A stretch of DNA of 40,034 nucleotides from Fibrobacter succinogenes (GCA_902771595.1 CACXXH010000023.1:1-40034), one strand, 5' to 3'. Counted from the first letter of the stretch, positions 1 to 8,914 are shown. The notes: generated by a model from the sequence alone, not told the origin. Made by a program: numbers and translations.

Positions 1-741
1 CGCGCGCTGTTGCCATTGATTCCCGCCGTTGCGGCATCGAGCCCGTTCATGGACGGCAAATACTGCGGTTACCTGGACGGACGCATCGAAACCTACCGTC
101 ACAACCAGGAGAAGATTCCGAGCATCACCGGGAAGGTCATCCCCGAAGCGGTATTCACGTACAAGGAATACGAAGAGCAGATTTTCAACAGGGTGAAGGC
201 GGATATCGCGCCGTACGACCCCGAACACCTGCTCAACCACTTCTTCTTGAACAGCCGTGGTGCTATCGCCCGTTTTGACCGAGGAGCCGTGGAAATCCGC
301 CTGGTCGACATTCAGGAATGCCCCGATGCGGACATCGCGATTGCCGAATGGGAAGTCGCCGTCTTGAAGGGTCTTGTCGAGGGACAATTTGCGAATGAGT
401 CGCAAATTCATTCACTCGATACCGACGCCCTCGCAAAAATCCTCCTCGCCATCACGCATTCCGCCGAAAAGACGGTCATCAGCGACCAAGACTTCCTGAA
501 AATCTGGAAAATAGACGCCAGCGAAATCACCGCCGGTGAACTTGTCCAAAAAATAACGGAAAAAGTCAAAAACAAGATTTCTTCGCACTCCCAGGAACTG
601 CTCGCCAGCATGTTCAAGCGCGGCACGCTCGCCAGCGCCCTCGTAAAAAACGTCGGCGCCGACCCCGACCGGGACGATTTCGTGTACGAATACGGAAAAT
701 TGGCAAAATGTCTGGCAGAAAATAAACTATATGGAATATAA
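1..741 (+). CDS. GCS2-family carboxylate-amine ligase (glutamate-cysteine ligase-like), 5' truncated by window edge
   Basis: The reading frame is open from base 1, so the true start lies outside the window; about 246 C-terminal residues remain of a family usually 370-450 long. The first residues (RALLPLIPAVAASSPFMDG) match the conserved GCS2 core, followed by the GYLDGRIETY segment and a later block (FDRGAVEIRLVDIQECPD) typical of the ligase fold. GCS2 enzymes join glutamate or another carboxylate to an amine using ATP; the actual substrate cannot be read from this fragment. It is followed on the same strand by a lipoprotein phosphatase and an N-formylglutamate amidohydrolase-like gene, which suggests a shared amino-acid or small-peptide role (inference). 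Family assignment is fairly secure, the reaction is not. Confidence 0.75.
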   Translation, partial: RALLPLIPAVAASSPFMDGKYCGYLDGRIETYRHNQEKIPSITGKVIPEAVFTYKEYEEQIFNRVKADIAPYDPEHLLNHFFLNSRGAIARFDRGAVEIRLVDIQECPDADIAIAEWEVAVLKGLVEGQFANESQIHSLDTDALAKILLAITHSAEKTVISDQDFLKIWKIDASEITAGELVQKITEKVKNKISSHSQELLASMFKRGTLASALVKNVGADPDRDDFVYEYGKLAKCLAENKLYGI

Positions 742-803
742 AAGAATATATTTCAAGGAGTACAACCTAAAATCACCAACATAAACCGTCAACGAGGGGT
801 CAT

Positions 804-2066
804 ATGTTCCAAATGACAAAGAAGCGGTCTATTCTCGCGGAACTCCTTTTCTGCGTACTGGTCTTTCTCGCCTGTAACGATACCGAGTCGTTCCCTGTCG
901 AAATAGGGGATACGGGACCAGAGACTCCCCCAGAAGAAACGGCAGCAACTGATTCAGCAGCAACCGACTCAGCTACAACCGATTCGGTAGCAACAGGTTT
1001 CATCTCCGAGGACGATTCCAGTTTCCACTTTGTCCTTGGTAAAAACGAAATAACATCCAGCAACCTGATCCTCCCCTATCCGGCAGATTCATTCTTGACC
1101 AAATTCGAGATTGGCGATATCGTGACCGCAACGATAGTCGGCTACGACACGCTCGACATCCCGGTAGTCGAATCCTCCAACGATGCACCCATTGCGGGAA
1201 TCTCGCTCAAGGCGGTAACAGGTTCCAACGAACTAGCCTTGACAATCCATAACGGACGGCTGGCGGAAATCCTTGGAATAACCGTAGAAAAGGCGCCCAT
1301 CGACGTCTACTTATCCATGAAGGAAAAAGGCGGTTTTCTGTTCGGCCTCGAAATGCGGTATTTCCAATACATGGATTACTACACGGAAAATTACCCGGAC
1401 CTTTCAATCGAGGAATTTGCGAATTTCAGGGAAGTCCGCACCACCGGCATGGGGAAAAACAAGCTGTACCGTTCTTCTAGCCCCATCGACCTTTGCCTCG
1501 GTCGCAACTTCTACGCCGACTCGCTCGCAAAAGAAGCAGGGGTCGCCACGTTTATCAACCTGGCCGACTCGGAAGACAACGCCAGGAGTTTCGACAGATT
1601 CGACAGTTCCTATTACTCGTCACAAGACGTCATCTTCTTAGCTTTGCCCGTTGAATTCTTTTCAAAGCCTTTCAAAGAAGGAATCACAAAAGGATTCCGC
1701 TTCATGATCGAACATGACGCTCCATATCTGGTGCACTGCACCTACGGCATGGACCGCACTGGCTTTACGATCGCGGTTCTGGAAGCGCTGATGGGAGCGA
1801 CCTCCAAAGACATCGCAAAAGATTACGCGAAGACCTTCACCAACTACTTCAATGTCGTAGACGGAAGGCAAGTTGCCCTGAATGAAGAACAGGCGGGATT
1901 TTTCGAGGCCGTAGTCCTGAAGAACCTGAAAGCGGTCTACCATGCCGAAGGTATAGAAATCCCCGACGCAAGCAATGCCGACTGGGCTCCGGCTACAGAA
2001 AAATACCTGGAGAAAATCGGAATGACCCCAAAAGAAATTTCCGATTTGAAGGACAAATTGAAATAA
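804..2066 (+). CDS. Lipoprotein with C-terminal tyrosine phosphatase (CX5R) domain
   Basis: 420 residues. A basic N-terminus and hydrophobic stretch end at VFLAC (Cys24), a relaxed lipobox, so the protein is probably a lipoprotein facing the periplasm or cell surface. Residues about 30-70 are Thr/Ser/Ala-rich spacer with a TDSAATDS-type repeat. The C-terminal half contains HCTYGMDRTG, the phosphatase P-loop, with Cys312 as nucleophile and Arg318 binding phosphate; it resembles the Y_phosphatase3 type. The central part (residues about 75-190) is a separate all-beta-looking domain I do not recognise securely. The ATG at 804 follows GAGGGG. The stop overlaps the next start as TAATG, implying translational coupling to the amidohydrolase-like gene. 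Phosphatase activity is well supported by the motif; the substrate is unknown. Confidence 0.8.
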   Translation: MFQMTKKRSILAELLFCVLVFLACNDTESFPVEIGDTGPETPPEETAATDSAATDSATTDSVATGFISEDDSSFHFVLGKNEITSSNLILPYPADSFLTKFEIGDIVTATIVGYDTLDIPVVESSNDAPIAGISLKAVTGSNELALTIHNGRLAEILGITVEKAPIDVYLSMKEKGGFLFGLEMRYFQYMDYYTENYPDLSIEEFANFREVRTTGMGKNKLYRSSSPIDLCLGRNFYADSLAKEAGVATFINLADSEDNARSFDRFDSSYYSSQDVIFLALPVEFFSKPFKEGITKGFRFMIEHDAPYLVHCTYGMDRTGFTIAVLEALMGATSKDIAKDYAKTFTNYFNVVDGRQVALNEEQAGFFEAVVLKNLKAVYHAEGIEIPDASNADWAPATEKYLEKIGMTPKEISDLKDKLK

Positions 2067-2776
2067 TGAAACTGATGCTCACCTGCGAGCACGCGAGCAA
2101 CCGCCTGCCAGCCGCACTCAAAAAGTTTGTGCCAGCGGACGTGCAAACGTCACACCGCGCATACGACATCGGCGCCTTGATGGTTTTTCGCAAGTTGGTG
2201 AAATTCGCGAAGCCCGAGTTTTATAGCGAAGGAAAGTTCTCGCGCCTGTTTGTCGACCTGAACCGCACCATCACGAACAAAAGCGCTTTCAGCGAATATT
2301 ACGGGAAGCTTGAGGCCAGCGACAAGGCCGTCAAATGCTCGACCAATACCGCCAAAAAAATGAGGGCACAGGCAACCGCCTATTGGATGAAATACCGCGA
2401 GAACGTAGAAAAGTTCGTCGCAAGTTCGCTGAGCTCGCCGAAGCGAACCGCAACCAAACAGAAACACGCCGCAGGCAAGAAAGGCGCGGAAGATGCGGCC
2501 ATCGTCCACCTGGGCATACACAGCTTTACGCCCGCACTCAACGGCAATGTACGCAACGCCGACATCGGCATTCTCTACGACCCCACACGCCCGCTGGAGC
2601 GCACCTACGCGAACGTAATCAGGGACGAAATCAAGCGCCTGTACCCGCACATGAAGGTGCGTTTCAACTACCCGTACAAGGGCTCGTCCGACGGGCTCAC
2701 CACCGCATTGCGCAAAAAATTCGGTCCGCACTACGTGGGAATCGAAATCGAGATAAACCAGAAATTCTTCATCTAA
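2066..2776 (+). CDS. N-formylglutamate amidohydrolase family protein
   Basis: 236 residues, no signal peptide. Family motifs run in order: TCEHASNRLP at the N-terminus, SHRAYDIGAL, FVDLNRT, then LGIHSFTP, DIGILYDPTRPLERTYANVI and a C-terminal VGIEIEINQ. These match the FGase fold (PF05013), a zinc amidohydrolase that in histidine degradation releases formate from N-formyl-L-glutamate. No hut genes are visible here. Distant members occur beside GCS2 or ATP-grasp ligases with unknown substrates, and that is the context here. The start codon overlaps the stop of the phosphatase gene by one base. The fold assignment is good; the exact substrate is unproven. Confidence 0.8.
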   Translation: MKLMLTCEHASNRLPAALKKFVPADVQTSHRAYDIGALMVFRKLVKFAKPEFYSEGKFSRLFVDLNRTITNKSAFSEYYGKLEASDKAVKCSTNTAKKMRAQATAYWMKYRENVEKFVASSLSSPKRTATKQKHAAGKKGAEDAAIVHLGIHSFTPALNGNVRNADIGILYDPTRPLERTYANVIRDEIKRLYPHMKVRFNYPYKGSSDGLTTALRKKFGPHYVGIEIEINQKFFI

Positions 2777-2824
2777 AACTGCGGGCGCATCGCCCCGGAC
2801 AGGCATTTTTTCTACATTCGGAAT

Positions 2825-5749
2825 ATGCCTGAAAAGACCTTATTACTGCTTGATTCCTACGCGCTTGCGTTCCGCATGTTCTACGCGTATTCGCAGAACC
2901 CGCTCAAGAACAGCCAGGGCGAAGACGTCTCGATGATGCACGGTTACTGGGGTGCGGTGCTCCGCATCTTGGCAAAGCACAACCCGACGCACTTCGCGAT
3001 TGCGCGCGACGTGGCGCACACGAAGACTTTCAGGCACGAACTTTACCCTGACTACAAGGCGAATCGCGGCCCCATGCCCGAAGAGATGGCGGCGCAGATG
3101 CCGCTGCTGGGCGAAAGCCTCGAAGCGAGCGGAATTCCGCTGCTCTCGGAACCGGGTTACGAAGCGGACGACGTGATGGCGAGTACCGCGACGGCGGCCG
3201 TCGAGGCGGGTTTCGACCACGTGGTGATTCTCAGCAAAGACAAGGACATGTCGCAAATCGTGAGCGACAAGATTCACCTTTTCCACTTGACCAAAGGCGC
3301 CGACGGCATCGACTTCGGACCCGAACAGGTTCTGGAAAAATACGGGCTCCCGCCGGAAAAAATTCGCGACTACCTCGCGCTCATGGGCGATGCGAGCGAC
3401 AACGTGCCGGGCGTGCCCAAGGTGGGCCCGAAGACCGCCATCCAGTTGCTGAACGACTACGGCGACATGGATAACCTGTACGCGAACCTCGACAAGATTA
3501 CCAAGAAGGGATTGCACGACAATCTGGAAAACAACCGCGAGAAGGCTTTCTTGAGCCGCGAACTCGTGACGCTCCAGACGAAGCGGGCGTTCAGCGGGAA
3601 CTTGGACGCCCTCGAGTACAACGGCCTGCATGTAGATACGCTTGCGCAGATGTTCAAGGACCACGAAATCAACAGCCTGTTGCGCCTGCTGGAAAAGGTC
3701 CCGAGCAAGACGGGATTCGTACGGGACGGCGACCCGAATAACGCGGGTGCGAAGGGCGCGGAGGGCACTGGAAACTCAACGGGCGCAGTAGTGGAAGGCG
3801 CGGACTTCGCAGTCGATGTTCCGCCGCCGTACATTTGTGTCGACACCGAAGAAATCTTCGAGCAGATGAAAGCGGAATTCACTGCATCGTCTTTGATTGG
3901 CGTGGATACCGAAACCGACGGGCTCGACCCGATGCAATGCAACCTGGTGGGCATCTGCCTCGCCTCTGCCGGCAACGACGGCAAGGTCGCGAAGGGCTAC
4001 TACATCCCCATCGCGCATACGGATGAAATCGGATTCCCGTTGCCCGCAAGCAAGGGCGGCAATTTCGACTTCAATAAGGCGAAGGAGTGGTTCTGCGCAT
4101 TTTTCGCCGACGCCGCCCCCGCCACACCCGCCGCAGGCGATGCTTCGGGCAGTAAAACGTCGCGAGCCTTCGTGTTCCACAACGCAAAATTCGACCTGCA
4201 CGTTCTCGCCCGCGCCTTCAAGATTCCGCAATCCGTTATCGACAAGGCGAACATCGTCGACACGCTCATTGCCGCCTGGATGCTTTCGCCGGGACAGTCC
4301 GGTCTCGGGCTCGACAACCAGGTGATGCAGCGCCTGCAGCACGAGATGATCCCGATAGAGAACCTCATTGGCCGCGGCAAGAACCAGATAACATTCAACC
4401 GCGTTCCTGTCAAGGACGCCACCGAATACGGCGCCGAAGATGCGGTCTATACCTTACGCCTGTGGGAACCGCTCCGTCGCGAACTCGAGAAGCTCGACTA
4501 CGTGAAATACTTCTTCGCGCAGGAAATGCCGCTTTTGAAAGTGCTTTACCAGATGGAATCCGTGGGCGTCGCCATCGACGTTCCGGCCCTCAAGGCGCTC
4601 GAACAGGAACTTGCACGCCGCATCGAAAATCTCGAAAAAGAAATTTGCGACATGGCGGGAGTCGAATTCAACATCGGTTCTCCCAAGCAACTCGGCGACG
4701 TCCTTTTCGACACGCTCGGGCTGCCCGAAATCAAGAAGCGCAGCACCGACGCGGTCGTGCTCGAAGAACTCAGCTACAAGGCGCCACACCCGATTGTCTT
4801 CGCCGTCATCGAGTACCGCGAACTCAAGAAGATGCAGAGCACCTACGTGTCGGTGCTCCCGACTCTGGTGAACTCGAAAACAAAACGGATTCACACCAGC
4901 TTTATCCAGTGGGGCACTGCAACGGGTCGCCTCTCTAGCCGCGATCCGAACCTGCAGAACATTCCCGTTCGCCGCGATCCGAACCTGCAGAACATTCCCG
5001 TGCGTAGCGACTTGGGCAAAAAAATCCGCGCAGCGTTTATCCCGCAGAGCAAGGACAACGTAATCCTTGCGGTGGACTACTCGCAGATTGAACTCAGAAT
5101 GCTTGCACACCTGAGCGGCGACAGCGCCCTCATCGAAAGCTACAAGGAAGGCATCGATATTCACGCCCGCACCGCCGCCGCGATTTACGGGGTGGATCTC
5201 GACGCCGTCACGAGCGACATGCGCCGCGACGCGAAGGTGGTGAATTTCGGCGTCCTGTACGGCATGACGGCTTTCCGCCTATCGCGCGACCTGAAAATCC
5301 CGATGTCGCAGGCCAAGGACTTTATCACCGGGTACTTCGATATGTACCAGGGCGTTCAGCAGTATATCGAAGATACCAAGGCGGCCGCCCACCGCGACGG
5401 CTACGTAGAAACCCTGTCGGGCCGCCGCCGCTACATTGCGGGCATCGACAGCAGCGACCGCATGGAATCGCAGATGGCAGAACGCATGGCGGTAAATACG
5501 CCGGTGCAAGGCTCCGCTGCCGACCTCATCAAGATTGCGATGATCCGCATCCAGAAGCGGATCAACGAAGAGAACCTCCCGCTCCGCATGATGCTGCAGG
5601 TGCACGACGAACTCGTGTTCGAATGCCCGCGCGACCAGGTGGAAGCGATGGCCCAGATGGTGAAATCCGAAATGGAAGGCGCAATGCAGCTCAAGGTGCC
5701 GCTGGTGGCGAGCGTCGGCTACGGCGAGAACTGGCTCGTGGCTCATTAA
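2825..5749 (+). CDS. polA: DNA polymerase I
   Basis: 974 residues with all three activities of family A Pol I. The N-terminal 5'-3' exonuclease (about 1-290) includes GYEADDVMAS and MGDASDNVPGVPKVGPKTA. The 3'-5' proofreading domain (about 340-535) keeps all acidic motifs (VDTETDGLD, HNAKFDLHVL, YGAEDAVYTL), so proofreading is probably active. The polymerase domain has motif A VDYSQIELR (Asp751), motif B RRDAKVVNFGVLYG and motif C VHDELVFE (Asp928). Oddity: the conserved block RDPNLQNIPVR just before motif A occurs twice in tandem (706-716 and 717-727). The stop codon lies at the first bases of a downstream 95-bp repeat. It functions in Okazaki fragment processing and repair. Confidence 0.97.
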   Translation: MPEKTLLLLDSYALAFRMFYAYSQNPLKNSQGEDVSMMHGYWGAVLRILAKHNPTHFAIARDVAHTKTFRHELYPDYKANRGPMPEEMAAQMPLLGESLEASGIPLLSEPGYEADDVMASTATAAVEAGFDHVVILSKDKDMSQIVSDKIHLFHLTKGADGIDFGPEQVLEKYGLPPEKIRDYLALMGDASDNVPGVPKVGPKTAIQLLNDYGDMDNLYANLDKITKKGLHDNLENNREKAFLSRELVTLQTKRAFSGNLDALEYNGLHVDTLAQMFKDHEINSLLRLLEKVPSKTGFVRDGDPNNAGAKGAEGTGNSTGAVVEGADFAVDVPPPYICVDTEEIFEQMKAEFTASSLIGVDTETDGLDPMQCNLVGICLASAGNDGKVAKGYYIPIAHTDEIGFPLPASKGGNFDFNKAKEWFCAFFADAAPATPAAGDASGSKTSRAFVFHNAKFDLHVLARAFKIPQSVIDKANIVDTLIAAWMLSPGQSGLGLDNQVMQRLQHEMIPIENLIGRGKNQITFNRVPVKDATEYGAEDAVYTLRLWEPLRRELEKLDYVKYFFAQEMPLLKVLYQMESVGVAIDVPALKALEQELARRIENLEKEICDMAGVEFNIGSPKQLGDVLFDTLGLPEIKKRSTDAVVLEELSYKAPHPIVFAVIEYRELKKMQSTYVSVLPTLVNSKTKRIHTSFIQWGTATGRLSSRDPNLQNIPVRRDPNLQNIPVRSDLGKKIRAAFIPQSKDNVILAVDYSQIELRMLAHLSGDSALIESYKEGIDIHARTAAAIYGVDLDAVTSDMRRDAKVVNFGVLYGMTAFRLSRDLKIPMSQAKDFITGYFDMYQGVQQYIEDTKAAAHRDGYVETLSGRRRYIAGIDSSDRMESQMAERMAVNTPVQGSAADLIKIAMIRIQKRINEENLPLRMMLQVHDELVFECPRDQVEAMAQMVKSEMEGAMQLKVPLVASVGYGENWLVAH
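4940..5005 (+). repeat. 33-bp in-frame tandem duplication inside polA
   Basis: Two adjacent 33-bp copies (4940-4972 and 4973-5005) each encode RDPNLQNIPVR. They differ only at two third-codon positions (Val GTT/GTG and Arg CGC/CGT), so 31 of 33 bases match and the proteins are identical. The synonymous differences argue against a simple sequencing or assembly stutter. The motif is normally present once in Pol I, between the thumb and motif A. Confidence 0.95.
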
Positions 5750-5956
5750 GAGACCGTTCGGCTCACACTCCCGTAAGGCTTCTCCGGCTTCGCCTCACTC
5801 TCGCCGACACGACTCGTTAATACGAGTCGCTTGCGGCTCACTAAGAGACCGTTCGGCTCACACTCCCGTAAAGTTTCTCCGGCTTCGCCTCGCTCTCGCC
5901 GACACGACTCGTTAATACGAGTCGCTTGCGGCTCACTAAGAGACCGTTCGGCTCAC
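5747..5956 (+). repeat. 95-bp tandem repeat, 2.2 copies, with hairpins, immediately after polA
   Basis: Copy 1 is 5747-5841 and copy 2 is 5842-5936 (92 of 95 bases identical); a partial third copy begins at 5937 and stops after about 20 bases. Each full copy contains a perfect 8-bp stem with a 4-base loop (CGACTCGT/ACGAGTCG; 5810-5829 and 5905-5924) and a second weaker GC-rich stem around the TCCGGCTTCGCC stretch. The first TAA of the array is the polA stop codon, and the similarity reaches a few bases back into the coding end. A diverged copy of the last 50 bases of the unit occurs on the other strand at 39806-39855. It may act as a 3'-end element or terminator, or be a dispersed repeat. Confidence 0.9.
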
Positions 5957-6102
5957 ATGAAACCGCCCCATGGGGGTGTTGTAACCTGTTCAATGGTATT
6001 TTGCGGGCGACTCATGTCGCACGGTCTTTCCGCCGTTTATCTATATAAATTATATGATGTTGAATGGGGTCCCGAACCGGGATGTAAAAAAAGGACTTAA
6101 AA
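5957..6102 (+). promoter_or_regulatory. Leader and probable promoter region of the GH5 cellulase gene
   Basis: With the repeat array this forms a 353-bp gene-free gap. After the repeats there is a small GC-rich palindrome (CCCCATGGGG near 5968), then an AT-rich block around 6040-6055 that could hold a -10 element, although I see no convincing -35. A short hairpin (TCCCG-AAC-CGGGA, 6070-6082) sits just upstream of the ribosome-binding site AAAAAAAGGA. The hairpin lies in the presumed mRNA leader and could influence translation; this is inference. Confidence 0.35.
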
Positions 6103-7686
6103 ATGAAACTTTTTCTCAAAAAAATTGCCATTGTAGGCGCCCTTACGGCAGTAGCGGCTTCGGCAGCCACCCTCCCCACCGCCAAGGAAGTCCAAGCCAA
6201 GATGGGCATGGGTTTCAACATCGGCAACTCCATGGAAGTGCCGAACAACCCGACATTATGGGGCAACCCCTTCCCCACACAGGCCCTGCTCGATTCCGTG
6301 AAGGCGGCAGGCTTCAACACGGTGCGCATTCCCTGCGCATGGGATAGCCACACGAGCGGCGGCAAGGTCACCGAGACCTGGCTCGATTCCGTAAAGACAG
6401 TCGTTGACTACGCGATGCGCGCGGGCCTCTACACCATCTTGAACATCCACCACGAAGGTGAAGGCGGCTGGTTCCAGAGCAACATCGGCACGAGCGTCGA
6501 CAACGGCATCGACACCAAAATGAAGAACTACTGGACGCAGATAGCGAACAAGTTCAAGGACTACAACGAACGCCTGATTTTCGCAGGCGCAAACGAGCCC
6601 GGCCCGAACGTGAACAACTGGACTGCCCAGCACGTAAGCACGCTGATGCACTACTACCAGACCTTCATTGACGCGGTGCGCGCCACGGGCGGCAACAACG
6701 CCACACGCACCCTGATTATCCAGGGCCTCAACACCGACATCGACAAATCCGTCAAGAGCGCACCCGTGAGCACCTTCCCCACCGACAAAGTCAGCGGCTA
6801 CCTGATGTTCGAAGTGCACTACTACGACCCGTATCAGTACACGCTCATGACCAAGCAAGATGACTGGGGCGCAAGCGAACCGATTCTGCCGCAGTACTAC
6901 TACGGCGATTACCAGAAATCCGGCGAGCCCAAGCGCAACGCGGGTTACAACGCCTGGGCGGGTTCCGTCGATTCCAAACTTGCAGGCATTGAACACCCCA
7001 AGGAACAGTTCGCCAAAATGAAGACGAACTACGTGGACAAGGGCTACCCGGTCATCGTCGGCGAGTTCGGCGCGAACGTACGCTCCCCGGAACTGAGCGG
7101 ATCTGACCTGAACCTCCATAAGCAGGGCCGCGTGCAGTGGCACAAGGATGTGGTTTCCGCAGCTAAGCAGTACGGGCTCACGCCTATCCTCTGGGACATG
7201 GGCAACGAGAGCAACACCAACTACGACAACATGGCCTACATCCGTCGCCAGAGCAGCCCTGTGGGCAAGGTGCTCGAAACCGACGTCATCAACGCGATGC
7301 GCAGCGTGTATAACCTCGGCAACTATGTGAACACGGGCGTCACACACGTGGAAGACTTCATCACGGGCGGCAGCGAACCCACATCCAGTTCCTCCGTACA
7401 GCCGGGATCTTCCAGCTCGTCGGTACCCGTATGCGACGCCATGATTCCCGAATGCGGCTGGCCGGAAGCCCTCCACCCGGTCATCAGCGCCACGGGGGTC
7501 CAACTCCACCGCGAAGGCAACACGCTCTACGGTACCGGCAAGATTATGCTCTTCGACATGAACGGCAATCTGGTGCGCACCTCAGGCAACACCGCCGACA
7601 AGTCTACCTTGCAGTTGCAAGGAATCAAGCAGGGGCTCTACATCGCGAAGTGCGGCAACAAGACCCTGAAATTCATAGCAAAGTAA
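6103..7686 (+). CDS. Secreted GH5 family cellulase (endo-beta-1,4-glucanase) with C-terminal sorting-type domain
   Basis: 527 residues. The signal peptide is MKLFLKKIAIVGALTAVAASA. The catalytic GH5 barrel covers about 25-410: GMGFNIGNSMEV, RIPCAWDSH, LNIHHEGEGGW, GANEPGPN with the acid/base Glu165, and VIVGEFGAN with the nucleophile Glu321. It should cleave internal beta-1,4 bonds in cellulose or a related glucan. A Ser-rich linker (about 426-445) leads to a Cys-containing spacer and a final about 65-residue beta domain with LFDMNGNLVR and GLYIAKCGN, resembling type IX secretion C-terminal sorting domains. That implies outer-membrane export and cell-surface display (inference). The start is set by AAAAAAAGGA upstream of ATG. 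It is monocistronic, ending at a strong terminator shared with convergent ilvE. Confidence 0.92.
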   Translation: MKLFLKKIAIVGALTAVAASAATLPTAKEVQAKMGMGFNIGNSMEVPNNPTLWGNPFPTQALLDSVKAAGFNTVRIPCAWDSHTSGGKVTETWLDSVKTVVDYAMRAGLYTILNIHHEGEGGWFQSNIGTSVDNGIDTKMKNYWTQIANKFKDYNERLIFAGANEPGPNVNNWTAQHVSTLMHYYQTFIDAVRATGGNNATRTLIIQGLNTDIDKSVKSAPVSTFPTDKVSGYLMFEVHYYDPYQYTLMTKQDDWGASEPILPQYYYGDYQKSGEPKRNAGYNAWAGSVDSKLAGIEHPKEQFAKMKTNYVDKGYPVIVGEFGANVRSPELSGSDLNLHKQGRVQWHKDVVSAAKQYGLTPILWDMGNESNTNYDNMAYIRRQSSPVGKVLETDVINAMRSVYNLGNYVNTGVTHVEDFITGGSEPTSSSSVQPGSSSSSVPVCDAMIPECGWPEALHPVISATGVQLHREGNTLYGTGKIMLFDMNGNLVRTSGNTADKSTLQLQGIKQGLYIAKCGNKTLKFIAK

Positions 7687-7703
7687 CCACACAAACCCAA
7701 TCC

Positions 7704-7737
7704 AAAAATCCCCCGGCTTGACCGCCGAGGGATTTTT
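7704..7737. terminator. Bidirectional Rho-independent terminator between GH5 gene and ilvE
   Basis: AAAAATCCC, a GC-rich stem and GGGATTTTT form a hairpin flanked by A and T tracts on both strands. It sits between two convergent genes, so it probably serves both. Confidence 0.85.
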
Positions 7738-7760
7738 CACATTCGTCATGTTCGCGACAA

Positions 7761-8792
7761 TTACACGTCAACCACTTCAGTCCAGCCGAACGGGTCTTCC
7801 GCTTCACCGAACTGGATAGCAGTGTACTTCGTGAAGAGTTCCGTGCAAACCGGGCCCGGATTCTTGCCGTCACCGTAGGTGAATTCCTTGCCGGCAACCG
7901 GATCCACAATCTTCTTGATCGGGGTAATCACGGCGGCGGTACCGCATTCGGCGGTTTCGCTGAATTCAGCGAGTTCTTCGAACGGAACCTGGCGGCGTTC
8001 CACGGTGTAACCGAGGTATTCGGCAAGCTGCTGCAGGCTCTTGTTCGTAATCGACGGCAGAATGGATTCGGACTTCGGGGTCACGTAGGTCTTGCCCTTG
8101 ATGCCGAAGAAGTTTGCCGGACCGCATTCGTCGATGTACTTCTTTTCCTTTGCATCGAGGTAAATCGTGCTGGAGTAGCCGAGCTTCTTGGCTTCGGCGA
8201 GGGAAAGCAAGCTGGCAGCGTAGTTACCGCCGACCTTCACCGTACCCGTGCCCTGAGGAGCGGCGCGGTCGAAGTTGCGGCTGATCATCATATCCACAGG
8301 CTTGAAACCGTCCTTGAAGTACGGGCCAACCGGAGTCACGAACATCAACAGCAGGTATTCGTCGGAGGGCTTCACGCCGACTTCCGGGCTCGTACCGATG
8401 AGAAGCGGGCGGATGTAGAGCGTTGCACCATGACCATACGGCGGAATAAAGCGGGCGTTGGCCTTCACCACTGTGTGGACCATCTCGCGGAACAGCTCGA
8501 CCGGCGGAACAGCCATGAGCACGCGGTTCGCGGTGTTCTGCATGCGCTTCGCATTCTCGTCGACGCGGAAAATACGGACCTTGCCGTCCTTGCCCGTGTA
8601 AGCCTTGAGGCCTTCGAAACCTTCCTGGCCGTAGTGCAAGCAAGTAGCGGCCATGTGGATGCTGATGTCCTTGGAAGAAGAAAGTTCAACCTTGCCCCAC
8701 TTGCCATCGCGGTAGTAGCAGCGGACATTGTAATCGGTATCGTAATAACCGAAGGGGAGCGTCTTCCAATCGACAGTGTTCAAATCAAGCAT
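7761..8792 (-). CDS. ilvE: Branched-chain amino acid aminotransferase
   Basis: 343 residues, a fold-type IV PLP enzyme of the longer BCAT group. Visible blocks: CLHYGQEGFEGLKAY (active-site loop), YIRPLLIGTSPEVGV, GTVKVGGNYAAS with the PLP-binding Lys186, YIDECGPANFFGI and SETAECGTAAVITPI. It transfers the amino group between glutamate and the keto acids of leucine, isoleucine and valine in the cytoplasm. The start at 8792 follows AAAAAAGG. It is transcribed alone, with a likely -10 box at 8859-8864, and ends against the terminator shared with the GH5 gene. No attenuator-like leader peptide was seen. Confidence 0.95.
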   Translation of the reverse strand: MLDLNTVDWKTLPFGYYDTDYNVRCYYRDGKWGKVELSSSKDISIHMAATCLHYGQEGFEGLKAYTGKDGKVRIFRVDENAKRMQNTANRVLMAVPPVELFREMVHTVVKANARFIPPYGHGATLYIRPLLIGTSPEVGVKPSDEYLLLMFVTPVGPYFKDGFKPVDMMISRNFDRAAPQGTGTVKVGGNYAASLLSLAEAKKLGYSSTIYLDAKEKKYIDECGPANFFGIKGKTYVTPKSESILPSITNKSLQQLAEYLGYTVERRQVPFEELAEFSETAECGTAAVITPIKKIVDPVAGKEFTYGDGKNPGPVCTELFTKYTAIQFGEAEDPFGWTEVVDV

Positions 8793-8858
8793 AATTTAAC
8801 CTTTTTTGCAGTTTGTGCATTTTTAAAGGTATCATTCGGTACCGCACAGAAAAATACA

Positions 8859-8864
8859 ATTATA
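8859..8864 (-). promoter_or_regulatory. Probable -10 box for ilvE
   Basis: TATAAT on the minus strand, 66 bases upstream of the ilvE start codon. No clear -35 is visible at the usual spacing, so only the -10 is claimed. Between it and the gene lies the near-palindrome GGTATCATTCGGTACC. Confidence 0.45.
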
Positions 8865-8914
8865 AACGCGTTTTTGGCTCGATTTATCGTGAAAAAATAA
8901 AGAAAAATTGGGTA

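Noticed and set aside
5831..6100. Open frame spanning the 95-bp repeats (+)
   Set aside because: It is formed by the tandem repeat and the GH5 leader, has no ribosome-binding site and no protein-like composition.
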